Positions 7,805 to 16,432 of a stretch of 39,655 nt of DNA are shown in pieces. Where the stretch lies: assembly GCA_019633985.1 (NCBI GenBank), contig JAHQWE010000150.1, positions 1-39,655 on the forward strand, given 5' to 3'. The position numbers and the translations under genes are program-made. The notes below the pieces were generated by a model that saw only the letters and a list, made by a program, of their open reading frames with translations, was not told the origin of the DNA and did not search any database. The stretch comes from Acidiferrobacterales bacterium. Lineage in GTDB: Bacteria; Pseudomonadota; Gammaproteobacteria; Arenicellales; Poriferihabitantaceae. Each line of letters starts with the position of its first letter. Position 1 is the first letter of the stretch.

Positions 7805-7833
7805 ATGATAAATGCCACTGTCAAACAAGACAA
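7805..7833 (-). promoter_or_regulatory. Candidate sigma-70-type promoter of the apr operon
   Basis: Read on the minus strand, TTGTCT (7833-7828) and TATCAT (7810-7805) are separated by exactly 17 bp; the -10 box matches the consensus at five of six positions, the -35 at four of six. Transcription would begin near 7798, leaving a leader of about 110 nt before aprM. The rest of the 308-bp gap 7688-7995 shows no gene. The dyad at 7816-7840 overlaps this promoter. Confidence 0.45.
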
Positions 7834-7840
7834 GACAGTG
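7816..7840. promoter_or_regulatory. Inverted repeat overlapping the apr promoter, operator candidate
   Basis: CACTGTC (7816-7822) and GACAGTG (7834-7840) form perfect 7-bp arms separated by 11 bp. The dyad covers the -35 box and much of the spacer of the candidate apr promoter, a position suited to a repressor or activator. No T-run follows, so it is not a terminator. The centre-to-centre distance of 18 bp is close to two helical turns, compatible with a dimeric regulator. Confidence 0.45.
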
Positions 7841-7995
7841 TGGCTTATGTGACCACAAGTTTTTTGTATATCTGATTTGGTGTTGCGAGGAGTGAGTGGC
7901 AGGGGAGTTTTACAAGTGTCCCCTCTAGGGTGGTTGGCATGAGTATTTTTTTCAACCCATGACCTGGCGCTAAAATACGCGCTCCGTTCTTGAAC

Positions 7996-8703
7996 TTAAC
8001 GCGGCATCAACTCCCGCAATGACGCTTTCTGTCGCCCTTTTTCATCGAAATTCTTTGGATGAAGCCATTGCTCAAAAGCGCCTCGAATGCGGGGCCAATC
8101 TCGGTCGATCACCGCAAACCAGGCTGTATCGCGGTTTCGTCCTTTGTACATGATCGCCTGGCGGAAGGTGCCTTCATAGGAAAATCCAAATCGTTTTGCC
8201 GCTTTGCGAGAGGGGGCGTTTAGCGAATCACACTTCCACTCAAATCGCCGGTATCCCAAGTCAAACACGTTTTTCATCATCATATAGATAGTTTCTGTGG
8301 CCAATGGGGTTCTCTGGAGTAACGGCGAAAAATGGATGTTACCCACCTCTATGACACCAAAGCTGGGGTCAATTCGCATATAGGACGCCATGCCCACCGC
8401 TTTGCCCGTCGCCAGATCAATCACCGTGTAAAACAAGGGATCTTCCCAGCCAACAAGACTAGACAGCCAGTCTACGAAATTGCCGAAATCTGTAAACGGG
8501 CCAGCGAACAGGTAGGTCCAGTTTGCTCCGGCGTCAAGGGTGAATGCCTTGTAGAGTTCTGAAGCATGCTTGTCTGTGCTCAATGGTTCTAGTCGACAGT
8601 AAGCTCCGCCCAGCGTGGTTTCAGGAGGAATTCCTGGCACGACCCAATTCTCAACAGGTTCTCCAATAGGTTGGTTAAATTCGTTGGTACGGAGGATAGG
8701 CAT
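7996..8703 (-). CDS. GNAT-family N-acetyltransferase (RimJ/RimL-like)
   Basis: The 235-residue protein follows the RimJ/RimL branch of GNAT acetyltransferases, which acetylate amino groups of proteins or small molecules with acetyl-CoA. Visible features are the N-terminal substrate segment (CRLEPLSTDKHASELYKAF), the central strands FYTVIDLATGKAVGMASYMRIDP and GVIEVGNIHFSP, the helix after it, and the family-typical C-terminal FEWKCDSLNAPSRKAAKRFGFSYEG, where the Asn and the RFGF element pack against CoA. ATG 8703 is chosen; a second in-frame ATG at 8730 would add nine residues. No clear ribosome binding site is present. It lies upstream of the apr operon on the same strand but 308 bp away with a promoter between, so it is probably separate. 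The substrate cannot be predicted. Confidence 0.85.
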   Translation of the reverse strand: MPILRTNEFNQPIGEPVENWVVPGIPPETTLGGAYCRLEPLSTDKHASELYKAFTLDAGANWTYLFAGPFTDFGNFVDWLSSLVGWEDPLFYTVIDLATGKAVGMASYMRIDPSFGVIEVGNIHFSPLLQRTPLATETIYMMMKNVFDLGYRRFEWKCDSLNAPSRKAAKRFGFSYEGTFRQAIMYKGRNRDTAWFAVIDRDWPRIRGAFEQWLHPKNFDEKGRQKASLRELMPR

Positions 8704-8831
8704 GGGCGCTGATGAATGTATTTGTAGCAATATTTTAATAATACATACAATCGTGATGTAGGAACATGAACCCCTGAATGTTTAAGCCGTGTCAGAAGCC
8801 AAAACAGAGCGTATCGAAAATTATTAACGCA

Positions 8832-10130
8832 ATGACCGAACCCATATTCGCCGAAAAATACAAAAGCACGTCGTATTGGTGGGACGAAAATCCGCCAATG
8901 GTCGGCTTTTCTGGCTCACTCCCCCATAGCGCGGACGTGGTCGTGATTGGCGCGGGTTATACCGGGTTAGCGGCGGCTCTGGAGACTGCGAGAGCTGGTT
9001 TACATACGGTTGTGGTCGACGCGGAGCAAGCCGGTTGGGGCTGTAGCTCAAGAAACGGAGGACAAGTGAGTGGCGTTTTAAAGCCTGGTTTCGCCAGCCT
9101 GTCCAAACGGTATGGAAGGGAGCAAGCAGCTGAAATATTGAGAGAAGGACATAACGCGCGCACATGGATAGAGCAGTTTGTAATCAATGAGAAGCTCGAT
9201 TGCGATTTTAAAGTTGTCGGAAAGTTTCGTGGGGCACATACCTCTTCGCAGTTTAGAAAACTCGCGAAAAGTATCGATCGCGCCCCGAAGGAACTGGTCT
9301 CGGACGCAGTGTTGGTTCCACGATCGGAGCAACATGCAGAAATTGGTTCTGACTTCTATCACGGAGGAATCGTTCACCCAAAACACGCTTCGGTTAACCC
9401 GGGAAAACTCCATAACGGCTTTCTTCAAAGAGTGATAGCGGCTGGCGCAATTATTTGTGACGATACCCGTGTACTGGAAACCGTGAAAAGAAAGGAAGGT
9501 ATTCGAGTTGTAACCAATCGAGGAAATATTCGAGCAAGGAAAGTGATTGTTGCGACGAATGGCTACACGAATAAAGCACTCCCCTGGTTGCAACGTCGGG
9601 TGATCCCCATTGGCAGCTACATCATCGCTACGGAGGAGCTGGATCTAGGGTTGATGAATCAATTAATACCTAAAGATCGAATGCATGGCGATACTCGCAG
9701 ACTGGTTTACTACTATCGTGCTTCACCTGATCGCAAGCGAATTTTATTTGGCGGCAGAGTTTCGCTATCTGAATCTAATCCGACAAAAACCGGGCCAAAA
9801 CTTCATCAAGAAATGGTGCGAATTTTCCCACCGTTATCGAACTCAAAAATAAGCTACACATGGATGGGTATTGTTGGATATACCTTTGATTCTCTTCCTC
9901 ATATTGGCCAGCATAATGGTCTGCACTACGCGATGGGTTATTGCGGCTCTGGAATCGCGATGTCGGGTTATCTGGGAACCAGGGTGGCGCAGCAGGTTTT
10001 AGAACGGGAGGAGGGCAGAACCGCCTTCGACCAGCTGCAGTTTCAAACTAGGCCTTTATATAACGGTCACCCCTGGTTTCTCTCCGCATCTGTAATGGCC
10101 TACCGCCTTTATGATCGATTGGGAGTATGA
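8832..10130 (+). CDS. FAD-dependent amine oxidoreductase, gamma-glutamylputrescine oxidase type
   Basis: The 432-residue protein is a DAO-type flavoenzyme like PuuB/OrdL, which oxidise gamma-glutamylputrescine or related secondary amines, releasing an aldehyde. It has the N-terminal WWDEN signature region of this group, the FAD dinucleotide motif VVIGAGYTGL (37-46), the GCSSRNGGQVSG stretch that in this group contacts the flavin, and the C-terminal PHIGQHNGLHYAMGYCGSGIAMSGYLG that closes the FAD site. I chose ATG 8832; an earlier in-frame ATG at 8778 would add 18 residues with no counterpart in the family. It precedes a polyamine-type ABC transporter on the same strand (338 bp apart), which fits import followed by oxidation. 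No gamma-glutamylputrescine synthetase lies nearby, so another amine could be the substrate. Confidence 0.85.
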   Translation: MTEPIFAEKYKSTSYWWDENPPMVGFSGSLPHSADVVVIGAGYTGLAAALETARAGLHTVVVDAEQAGWGCSSRNGGQVSGVLKPGFASLSKRYGREQAAEILREGHNARTWIEQFVINEKLDCDFKVVGKFRGAHTSSQFRKLAKSIDRAPKELVSDAVLVPRSEQHAEIGSDFYHGGIVHPKHASVNPGKLHNGFLQRVIAAGAIICDDTRVLETVKRKEGIRVVTNRGNIRARKVIVATNGYTNKALPWLQRRVIPIGSYIIATEELDLGLMNQLIPKDRMHGDTRRLVYYYRASPDRKRILFGGRVSLSESNPTKTGPKLHQEMVRIFPPLSNSKISYTWMGIVGYTFDSLPHIGQHNGLHYAMGYCGSGIAMSGYLGTRVAQQVLEREEGRTAFDQLQFQTRPLYNGHPWFLSASVMAYRLYDRLGV

Positions 10131-10468
10131 GTACTGGATATAATTTCAAACAATCGCTTAAACTGGAGGGGCTGGATTCAGGTTACCTAAAGAATAGAAG
10201 TTTGGGTTCTGGGATAAATCGACTTGAAGAAATTCAACCCACCGTTGAGCCGGCATTGTAAAAAGAAAAATTTCATCAAAAAACTGAGGAACCTCTGCAA
10301 TCGTTGTGAAGCACTGTTTGAGCGAAACTTAACGAATGGATACGCAAACCGAAATCGATAATTCGCGATCTTCGAAGAGTGGTCTATCGATGAGTGGGCT
10401 TTGTCTCAAGCTGGCTTTCCTGGCTGATGCAATGGTTCCCTAACATACATATAAATAGGAGAAGATCT
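10131..10468 (+). other. Intergenic region upstream of the polyamine transporter
   Basis: No gene is visible in these 338 bp. It contains a small perfect inverted repeat, TTGAA-GAAA-TTCAA, at 10224-10237, and ends in the ribosome binding site GGAGA before the potD-like gene. I could not find a convincing -35/-10 pair. Confidence 0.4.
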
Positions 10469-11545
10469 ATGAAACAGTTTGCGAAATCGACGCTTAAAGT
10501 GCCAAGCGTGCTACTCGTTGCAGGTATGACATTCACTGCAGGAGCCGCTCTTGCCGAGCCTATTACAGTGGTGTCATGGGGTGGTAGCTATGGTGCTGCG
10601 CAAGACGCAGCATTGTTTAACGATGCGTCAAAAAACAGCGGGATCGAGATTACACGAGAATCAGGTGCGAGCATGTCCAAGACCTGCTTACAAGTTGAGT
10701 CGGGTGCCGTGACCTGGGATTTAGTGGTAACTGGGTCTGGTGGCGCTGCCTCGGCGGCTGCGAAGGGGTGCCTTGAGAAGATCGACTATAGTGTGGTGGA
10801 TGTTTCAGATTTCTACGACAATCTCTACACGGACTATTGTGTGGGGTCAGATGTATTCGCCACTGTGATGTCGTGGAACACTGACAAGTATGGTGAACCT
10901 GGTAGCCCCGGAGCACCGCAATCCTGGGCAGATTTCTGGGATGTGGAAAAATTCCCCGGCACTCGTGCTTACCGGGCTAACAACGTCGATGGTGCGCTGG
11001 AGCCTGCGCTGATGGCAGATGGTGTGCCAGCCGATCAAGTTTATGAGGTGCTTTCTACCGAGGAAGGTATGAAACGTGCGATTAATAAAATTCGCGAGTT
11101 AAAGCCGCATATTGCTGTTTTTTGGGACTCAGGTGCGATGCAGGCACAGTTGATGAAGGATGGCGAAGTAGATATGTCTACCGGCTGGAACGGTCGTTTC
11201 GACAACGCAAAGAAAGATGGTGCGAAAGTGGGTTATACCTTTGATCAGGCTCTGCTGGACTATGATTGTTTTGCAATGCCTAAAGGTGCGCCAAACAAAG
11301 ATGTCGCGATGAAGTTTCTTGCGGAAGTGTCGAAACCCGAGTATCAGGCAAATCTACCGTTTCATATTACGTATGGCCCGACCAATAAAAAGGCCTATGA
11401 ATTGACTACGGCGCCGAAGGAATTGATCGAGTCGTTGCCTTCTCATCCGAACAATGTACCCAAGATGCTGCCTGTAAGTCTGGACTGGTACGCGAAAAAC
11501 CGAACCAAGGCGCTTGAGCTTTATATGGAATTGCTTAGCGAGTAA
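10469..11545 (+). CDS. potD: ABC transporter substrate-binding protein, spermidine/putrescine type
   Basis: The periplasmic binding component of a PotABCD-like importer. The 358-residue precursor starts with a Sec signal peptide (two N-terminal lysines, hydrophobic core, cleavage after ALA at residue 29), followed by PITVVSWGGSYGAAQDAAL, the typical first strand and helix of this family. The middle contains PQSWADFWDVEKFPG and the C-terminal part the hinge segment GWNGRFDNAK. GGAGA sits 8 nt before ATG 10469; the frame is open upstream to 10394 but without a ribosome binding site or sensible signal sequence. It is the first gene of a four-gene transporter operon, followed by a strong hairpin before the ATPase gene. 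The symbol denotes family resemblance; related proteins bind various polyamines or other small cations, so the ligand is open. Confidence 0.87.
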   Translation: MKQFAKSTLKVPSVLLVAGMTFTAGAALAEPITVVSWGGSYGAAQDAALFNDASKNSGIEITRESGASMSKTCLQVESGAVTWDLVVTGSGGAASAAAKGCLEKIDYSVVDVSDFYDNLYTDYCVGSDVFATVMSWNTDKYGEPGSPGAPQSWADFWDVEKFPGTRAYRANNVDGALEPALMADGVPADQVYEVLSTEEGMKRAINKIRELKPHIAVFWDSGAMQAQLMKDGEVDMSTGWNGRFDNAKKDGAKVGYTFDQALLDYDCFAMPKGAPNKDVAMKFLAEVSKPEYQANLPFHITYGPTNKKAYELTTAPKELIESLPSHPNNVPKMLPVSLDWYAKNRTKALELYMELLSE

Positions 11546-11556
11546 GCACGGGTTGC

Positions 11557-11583
11557 TGGCCGGGCAAAACCTTTGCCCGGCCA
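11557..11583 (+). promoter_or_regulatory. Strong intercistronic hairpin between binding-protein and ATPase genes
   Basis: TGGCCGGGCAAA (11557-11568) pairs perfectly with TTTGCCCGGCCA (11572-11583) across a 3-nt loop, a 12-bp GC-rich stem starting 11 nt after the potD stop. The sequence after it (AGTCAAAAATC) has no T-run, so it should not fully terminate. Such stems commonly protect the upstream message, making binding protein in excess over the membrane components. Confidence 0.7.
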
Positions 11584-11625
11584 AGTCAAAAATCTAACTC
11601 GCCTTTTCAATAAGGAAAATCTGTT

Positions 11626-12759
11626 TTGGCAACTACAACAGACAAAAACTCGCCGCCGCCGACGTCGGCATTGCCTATCCGCATCCAAAGTTTGACGAAA
11701 AAGTATGGCTCGATGTACGCCCTTGACGATGTCGATCTAGAGGTCTTTAGCGGAGAGTTTCTCACCCTTCTTGGGCCATCTGGATCTGGTAAAACGACGC
11801 TGTTGATGGCCATAGCCGGTTTCAATCGACCTGATTCGGGAAGCATCCGGTTTGGTGATACTGAGATGATCTTGACTCCTCCTCACAAGCGGGACGTCGG
11901 AATGGTGTTCCAGAGCTATGCTTTGTTTCCCCATATGACGGTGGCTGAAAATATCGGTTTTCCGTTGAAACTAAGGAAAGTAAACTCGGCTGAAACAGCC
12001 GAGAGGGTAACCGAAGCACTTGCCACTGTGCAGCTTACGGGGCTGGGAGACCGCAAAATTGATCAACTTTCTGGTGGTCAAAGACAAAGAGTTGCATTGG
12101 CTCGTGCCTTTGTATTTCGCCCACGTATTTTGTTGATGGACGAACCTCTTTCAGCGTTGGATAAAAAATTGCGTGAACAAATGCAGATTGAGTTGAAGCA
12201 GCTGCATCGGCAATTGGGCGTAACCACGGTTTACGTTACCCATGACCAAAGAGAGGCGCTCACCATGTCGGATCGAATCGCCATTATTAATCACGGAAAG
12301 CTTGCGCAGGTTGATACGCCTCAAGCAATTTACAATCGTCCGTCCAATTCCTTTGTTGCCGACTTTATCGGTGAATCAACGATTCTTCCGCTCACTCTTG
12401 ATACTCAAGAGCGATTGCTATTCGAAGAACAGCTTGTACTTGACCATTTGCCCGAGGCATTTTCAAAAGATAACTCGCGCGATTGGTCTCTGGTTGTCAG
12501 ACCTGAACGAATCTCTCTGAATGCTGACTCCCAGAGAAGTGAAAACGATTGTTTAGTATTTCGAGGAGAGGTGAAGGAATTTGTTTACCAAGGTGAAACA
12601 GCCTTAGCATTGGTTAAGGTCGGAAAAGACTACGATATTTCGGTGAGACTTGGTACTAATGCAGCGTCGAGTCAAACCATGATGAAACCCGGGGATGAAG
12701 TAAATCTAAGCCTTTCGAGGGATGATGTCATCGTGATTCCTCAGGAAAAAACCCCTTAG
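11626..12759 (+). CDS. potA: ABC transporter ATPase, spermidine/putrescine type
   Basis: The 377-residue cytoplasmic ATPase powers the importer. All nucleotide-binding motifs are intact: Walker A GPSGSGKT (50-57), Q-loop VFQSYALFP, signature LSGGQRQR, Walker B ILLMDEP, D-loop SALD and switch His in VTHD. After about residue 240 there is a TOBE-like C-terminal domain typical of PotA/FbpC transporters. The start is an unusual TTG at 11626, supported by AAGGA 9 nt upstream; the first in-frame ATG would remove the first strand of the ATPase fold. It lies 80 nt after the binding-protein gene and 20 nt before the first permease. Identity as ATPase is certain; the substrate class follows from the operon. 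Confidence 0.92.
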   Translation: MATTTDKNSPPPTSALPIRIQSLTKKYGSMYALDDVDLEVFSGEFLTLLGPSGSGKTTLLMAIAGFNRPDSGSIRFGDTEMILTPPHKRDVGMVFQSYALFPHMTVAENIGFPLKLRKVNSAETAERVTEALATVQLTGLGDRKIDQLSGGQRQRVALARAFVFRPRILLMDEPLSALDKKLREQMQIELKQLHRQLGVTTVYVTHDQREALTMSDRIAIINHGKLAQVDTPQAIYNRPSNSFVADFIGESTILPLTLDTQERLLFEEQLVLDHLPEAFSKDNSRDWSLVVRPERISLNADSQRSENDCLVFRGEVKEFVYQGETALALVKVGKDYDISVRLGTNAASSQTMMKPGDEVNLSLSRDDVIVIPQEKTP

Positions 12760-12779
12760 CTCGCTTCTGTTCTAAGAAA

Positions 12780-13676
12780 ATGCATCAGGAACCGAGGGAT
12801 AATCAATTAAATGTTGAGCCATTAAGAGCTCAGGAAGTGCGAGAGCAGTGGAAGCTACTCAGTCTCGCCTCACCGGCATTGCTGGTAATTGTTGCCATTA
12901 TTCTCATTCCGGTTACCTGGCTGTTTTACCTTTCGTTTGTCGGTGGGGACGGCCAGTTTTCCCTGGAGCACTATCGCAAGATGATCGAATACAAATCGTA
13001 TTCGCGAACATTTATTACAACGTTTAAGGTCAGTATTCTGACAACGCTGATTTGTATTTTGATTGGATACCCTTTGGCGTATTTTCTGGCGTTGTTGCCA
13101 CAACGCCTTGCCGGGTTATTTATGCTTGCCGTGTTGCTACCGTTTTGGACGTCATTGCTTGTCCGAACTTATGCTTGGTTAGTGTTGCTCCAGCGCAAAG
13201 GAATATTGAACGATTTCGCGATGCAAATCGGCTTGTGGGATTCCCCGGTAAAGCTGGTACACAACATGACGGGCACTCTAATTGGGATGGCGCATATTAT
13301 GCTGCCGTTTCTGGTGTTGCCGCTTTATAGCGCGATGAAAAAAATCGAACGCGACATGATGCATGCTGCGTCCAATTTGGGAGCTTCTCCAACTTATGCT
13401 TTTTGGAAGGTGTATTTTCCGCTGTCATTGTCCGGTTTAGTGGCGGGATCTTTGATTGTGTTTGTACTGTGTCTTGGGTTTTATGTTACCCCCGCGGTGT
13501 TAGGCGGCGGGCGAGTGGTGATGGTGTCGACTCAAATTACTGCGATATTGGAAAACCAGTTTAACTGGGGTGCTGCTAGTGCTTTAGGGGTGGTCCTATT
13601 GCTGGCGACTCTATTGATACTTTACCTTGCTTCGAGATTATTCAAACTCGATGCGGTGCTTTTTGGGAAAGACTAG
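12780..13676 (+). CDS. potB: ABC transporter permease, spermidine/putrescine type (PotB-like)
   Basis: A 298-residue inner-membrane permease with about six hydrophobic segments, beginning around residues 30-52 (LASPALLVIVAIILIPVTWLFYL). The cytoplasmic coupling loop is MHAASNLGASPTYAFWKVYF, the EAA-type contact with the ATPase, lying in the second half as expected. A periplasmic loop of about 30 residues follows the first span. It starts 20 nt after potA with a weak ribosome binding site (AAGAAA), and its stop TAG abuts the ATG of the next permease. The pair of permeases with one ATPase matches the PotABC layout. Confidence 0.9.
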   Translation: MHQEPRDNQLNVEPLRAQEVREQWKLLSLASPALLVIVAIILIPVTWLFYLSFVGGDGQFSLEHYRKMIEYKSYSRTFITTFKVSILTTLICILIGYPLAYFLALLPQRLAGLFMLAVLLPFWTSLLVRTYAWLVLLQRKGILNDFAMQIGLWDSPVKLVHNMTGTLIGMAHIMLPFLVLPLYSAMKKIERDMMHAASNLGASPTYAFWKVYFPLSLSGLVAGSLIVFVLCLGFYVTPAVLGGGRVVMVSTQITAILENQFNWGAASALGVVLLLATLLILYLASRLFKLDAVLFGKD

Positions 13677-14492
13677 ATGAGTTGGTTAAACCGACCAGCG
13701 TCGGATACACAGGTTACTCATGGTGGAAGGCTATGGCTCTATCTCGTGGCGGCAATCGTTATGATACTCCTTGTGGTGCCAACCTTAATTGTCATCCCCA
13801 TGTCATTCTCCGATTCTCAATATTTGGAATTCCCGCCCTCCAACTGGTCGTTACGTTGGTACCATGAATATCTGGAATCTTCAAAATGGATGCGTGCGAC
13901 GTTAACCTCAATTAAGGTTGGAATCCTCACAATGTGCATTGCGACGCCGCTAGGAACCATGGCTGCCTATGCTCTTTTTGTTTCTGGTCATCGCGCAGCG
14001 AGGCCTGTATTTTTATTGCTGATCACGCCGATGATCGTGCCAGTGATTCTTATCGCCATCGGTACTTTTTATGCCTATGGTAGGGTGGGTTTAAATAACA
14101 CCATTCCGGGTTTGGTATTGGCGCATACTGCACTGGCCACACCTTTAGTGATGATCGTGATCACATCAGCACTTCGAACTTATGATTTGAATCAGGAGCG
14201 TGTTGCGAGAAGTCTCGGTGCAAATCCGGTTTATGCTTTTTTTGTAATTACACTGCCACAGATAAAGTTCTCTGTGATGACAGCTGCATTACTGTCTTTT
14301 CTTACCTCTTTTGACGAAGTGATTATCGCTATTTTTATTTCAGGTGGGGTGAATGCCACTATTACGAAACATATGTTCAGCGCACTTCGTGACTTTATAG
14401 ACCCCACGATTGCCGCAATATCTACCATCCTGGTGTTGATTTCCACCTTATTGCTGCTTGTCACACAATATATCGGATCTCGGGAAAAATAG
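13677..14492 (+). CDS. potC: ABC transporter permease, spermidine/putrescine type (PotC-like)
   Basis: The 271-residue second permease of the importer. It has six predicted membrane spans, the first at about 20-43, and the EAA coupling loop VARSLGANPVYAFFVITLPQ in the second half. The start ATG immediately follows the potB stop (TAGATG), so translation is coupled. The C-terminal STILVLISTLLLLVTQYIG is the last span. The 164 bp after the stop contain no clear terminator and the next gene is unrelated. Confidence 0.9.
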   Translation: MSWLNRPASDTQVTHGGRLWLYLVAAIVMILLVVPTLIVIPMSFSDSQYLEFPPSNWSLRWYHEYLESSKWMRATLTSIKVGILTMCIATPLGTMAAYALFVSGHRAARPVFLLLITPMIVPVILIAIGTFYAYGRVGLNNTIPGLVLAHTALATPLVMIVITSALRTYDLNQERVARSLGANPVYAFFVITLPQIKFSVMTAALLSFLTSFDEVIIAIFISGGVNATITKHMFSALRDFIDPTIAAISTILVLISTLLLLVTQYIGSREK

Positions 14493-14656
14493 CGCTCGGA
14501 ACTCATCCCCCAAGTTTGATAATCAGACGGCGCGATACAAAGCGTCAGCAGGCGAGTAGCGTCATTCCAACACCCATGAATTACAGAGTGTTTCTAACTT
14601 GCACTGGAAATATGGTAATTTTGTTCTACCAATAAAGTAACGCCGAAAGTGAGGAT

Positions 14657-16300
14657 ATGATGATGGATTACTATGATTTGGGAGACTATTCAAGAAAGAT
14701 TACTACGAGTTCTGAAGACGCGCAAAGGTGGTTCGATAGAGGATTGATTTGGACCTATGCCTACAACCATGAAGAAGCGATTAGCTGTTTTGAGAAAGCA
14801 CTAGAGTTGGATGCAAGTTGTGCTATCGCTCATTGGGGAATAGCTTATGCGGTGGGCCCAAACTATAACAAGCCCTGGGAGGCATTTGAGGAAGAAGAGA
14901 AACCAGAGTGTCTACAACGAGCACTCTCCGCAATCGAGAGCGCCAATAAATTAATAGACCATACCTCTACTTTTGAGCAGGGATTGATAGAAGCTATCAC
15001 TGCCCGTTATTCCCAAGGTGATATAGATGCAGAATCTGCTCGCTGGAACGACGCTTACGCCGATGCAATGCGCCAATTGTACTCTCGTAATAAAAATGAC
15101 CTGGATGTTTCCTGTTTGTTTGCAGAGGCGATCATGAATCGTACACCCTGGCAGCTATGGGATCTTCCTTCAGGAAAGCCGGCAGAGGGAGCGGATACCA
15201 TTGAAGCAATTGAAGTTTTAGACCATGCATTCGATACCCAACCAGAGGCCTGGAGGCACCCTGGTTTGTTGCATATGTATATTCATTTGATGGAGATGTC
15301 TCCCCATCCGGAACGGGCACTTCGCCAAGGAGATGCATTAAGTACCCTGGTGCCTGCAGCAGGTCACCTGCTTCATATGCCTACGCATATCGACGTACTT
15401 TGTGGCGACTATCAAAATGTAGTGACGAGAAATCATGCTGCTATTAAGGCCGACGCGCTCGAAGTGTCTCAATCCGGTGGGGAGAATTTCTACGCAGTGT
15501 ACCGAGCACACAATTATCATTTTAAAATTTATGGCGCGATGTTTCTTGGGCAACCATCGGTTGCATTGCAAACTGCCGATGAGCTTACCAATGTGATTTC
15601 CGAACAATTTCTTCGAGAAATGGCGGACTGGTTTGAAGGATTTATTCCCATGAAGCAGCACGTACTAATTCGATTTGGTCGATGGTCAGATATTCTGAAA
15701 CAAGAACTGCCAGCGGACTCAAAGCTTTATGCTGTGACCACAGCAATGATGCGATATGCCAGAACAGTCGCGCTGGCCAACACCCGAAAGTTGGATGAAG
15801 CGGAGAATGAGAAAGGGCTTTTTTACAACGCCTTGGAACAGGTTCCGGAAAGCAGAATGTTGTTTAACAATACATGTCGAGATATTTTGAAAGTCGGGGA
15901 ACAAATGTTGCTTGGAGAACTTGAGTATCACAAAGGGAATCATGCCCTCGCGTTTGATCATCTTCGACGAGCAGTTGAACTGGATGATAACCTTCCGTAC
16001 GACGAGCCCTGGGGTTGGATGCAGCCCGCTCGACATGCACTTGGGGCACTGCTTCTAGAACAAGGAGATAATCACGAGGCCGAGAAGGTCTACCGCGCCG
16101 ACCTTGGCTTGGATGCAACATTAAGTAGAGCCTGCCAACATCCAGCGAATGTTTGGAGTTTGCACGGACTGCACGAGTGCCTGGTTAAGAGAGGAGAAAG
16201 AATTGAAGCCATGCAGGTAAAGTTACAACTAGACAAGGCTGCTGCGAGAGCGGAGATTCCGGTTAGAGCTTCTTGTTACTGTCGGCAGACAACGACATAA
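14657..16300 (+). CDS. Large TPR-repeat protein of unknown function
   Basis: A 547-residue cytosolic protein. The first 60 residues (AQRWFDRGLIWTYAYNHEEAISCFEKALELDASCAIAHWGIAYAVGPNYNKPW) match a widespread group of bacterial TPR proteins, also seen distantly in eukaryotic TTC38, that begin with a TPR whose second helix ends in an ALGPNYN-like motif. Further helical repeats follow, including LLHMPTHIDVLCGDYQNVV with two histidines near a Pro, and a C-terminal TPR pair (HALAFDHLRRAVELDDNLPY). No catalytic motif is known for this group. Three consecutive in-frame ATGs lie at 14657, 14660 and 14663; GAGG at 14651 is best spaced for the second or third, so the first one or two Met may not be used. 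It stands alone between the transporter and a convergent response regulator. Confidence 0.85.
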   Translation: MMMDYYDLGDYSRKITTSSEDAQRWFDRGLIWTYAYNHEEAISCFEKALELDASCAIAHWGIAYAVGPNYNKPWEAFEEEEKPECLQRALSAIESANKLIDHTSTFEQGLIEAITARYSQGDIDAESARWNDAYADAMRQLYSRNKNDLDVSCLFAEAIMNRTPWQLWDLPSGKPAEGADTIEAIEVLDHAFDTQPEAWRHPGLLHMYIHLMEMSPHPERALRQGDALSTLVPAAGHLLHMPTHIDVLCGDYQNVVTRNHAAIKADALEVSQSGGENFYAVYRAHNYHFKIYGAMFLGQPSVALQTADELTNVISEQFLREMADWFEGFIPMKQHVLIRFGRWSDILKQELPADSKLYAVTTAMMRYARTVALANTRKLDEAENEKGLFYNALEQVPESRMLFNNTCRDILKVGEQMLLGELEYHKGNHALAFDHLRRAVELDDNLPYDEPWGWMQPARHALGALLLEQGDNHEAEKVYRADLGLDATLSRACQHPANVWSLHGLHECLVKRGERIEAMQVKLQLDKAAARAEIPVRASCYCRQTTT

Positions 16301-16310
16301 GGCTCAGGGC

Positions 16311-16380
16311 GTATGAACCTGGTTAGAAAGGAACTCGGCGGAATGTGTGGTCGTTTTTCGAAGCCGGATTGAGTTCATAC
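16311..16380. repeat. Long-range inverted repeat between convergent genes
   Basis: GTATGAAC (16311-16318) and GTTCATAC (16373-16380) are perfect 8-bp complements 54 nt apart. Inside, ACTCGGC and GCCGGATTGAGT can extend the pairing with a bulge. The region lies between the stops of the TPR gene (plus) and the response regulator (minus), so a shared transcript-end structure is the simplest reading; no T-run is present. Confidence 0.3.
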
Positions 16381-16432
16381 AATTCAGAGTAAGGAACGGA
16401 AATAACGAAAAGCCAGCAATAAAATGTTCGCT

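Noticed and set aside
9078-9593. 171-codon minus-strand frame
   Set aside because: Lies inside the FAD oxidoreductase gene whose protein has full-length family motifs.
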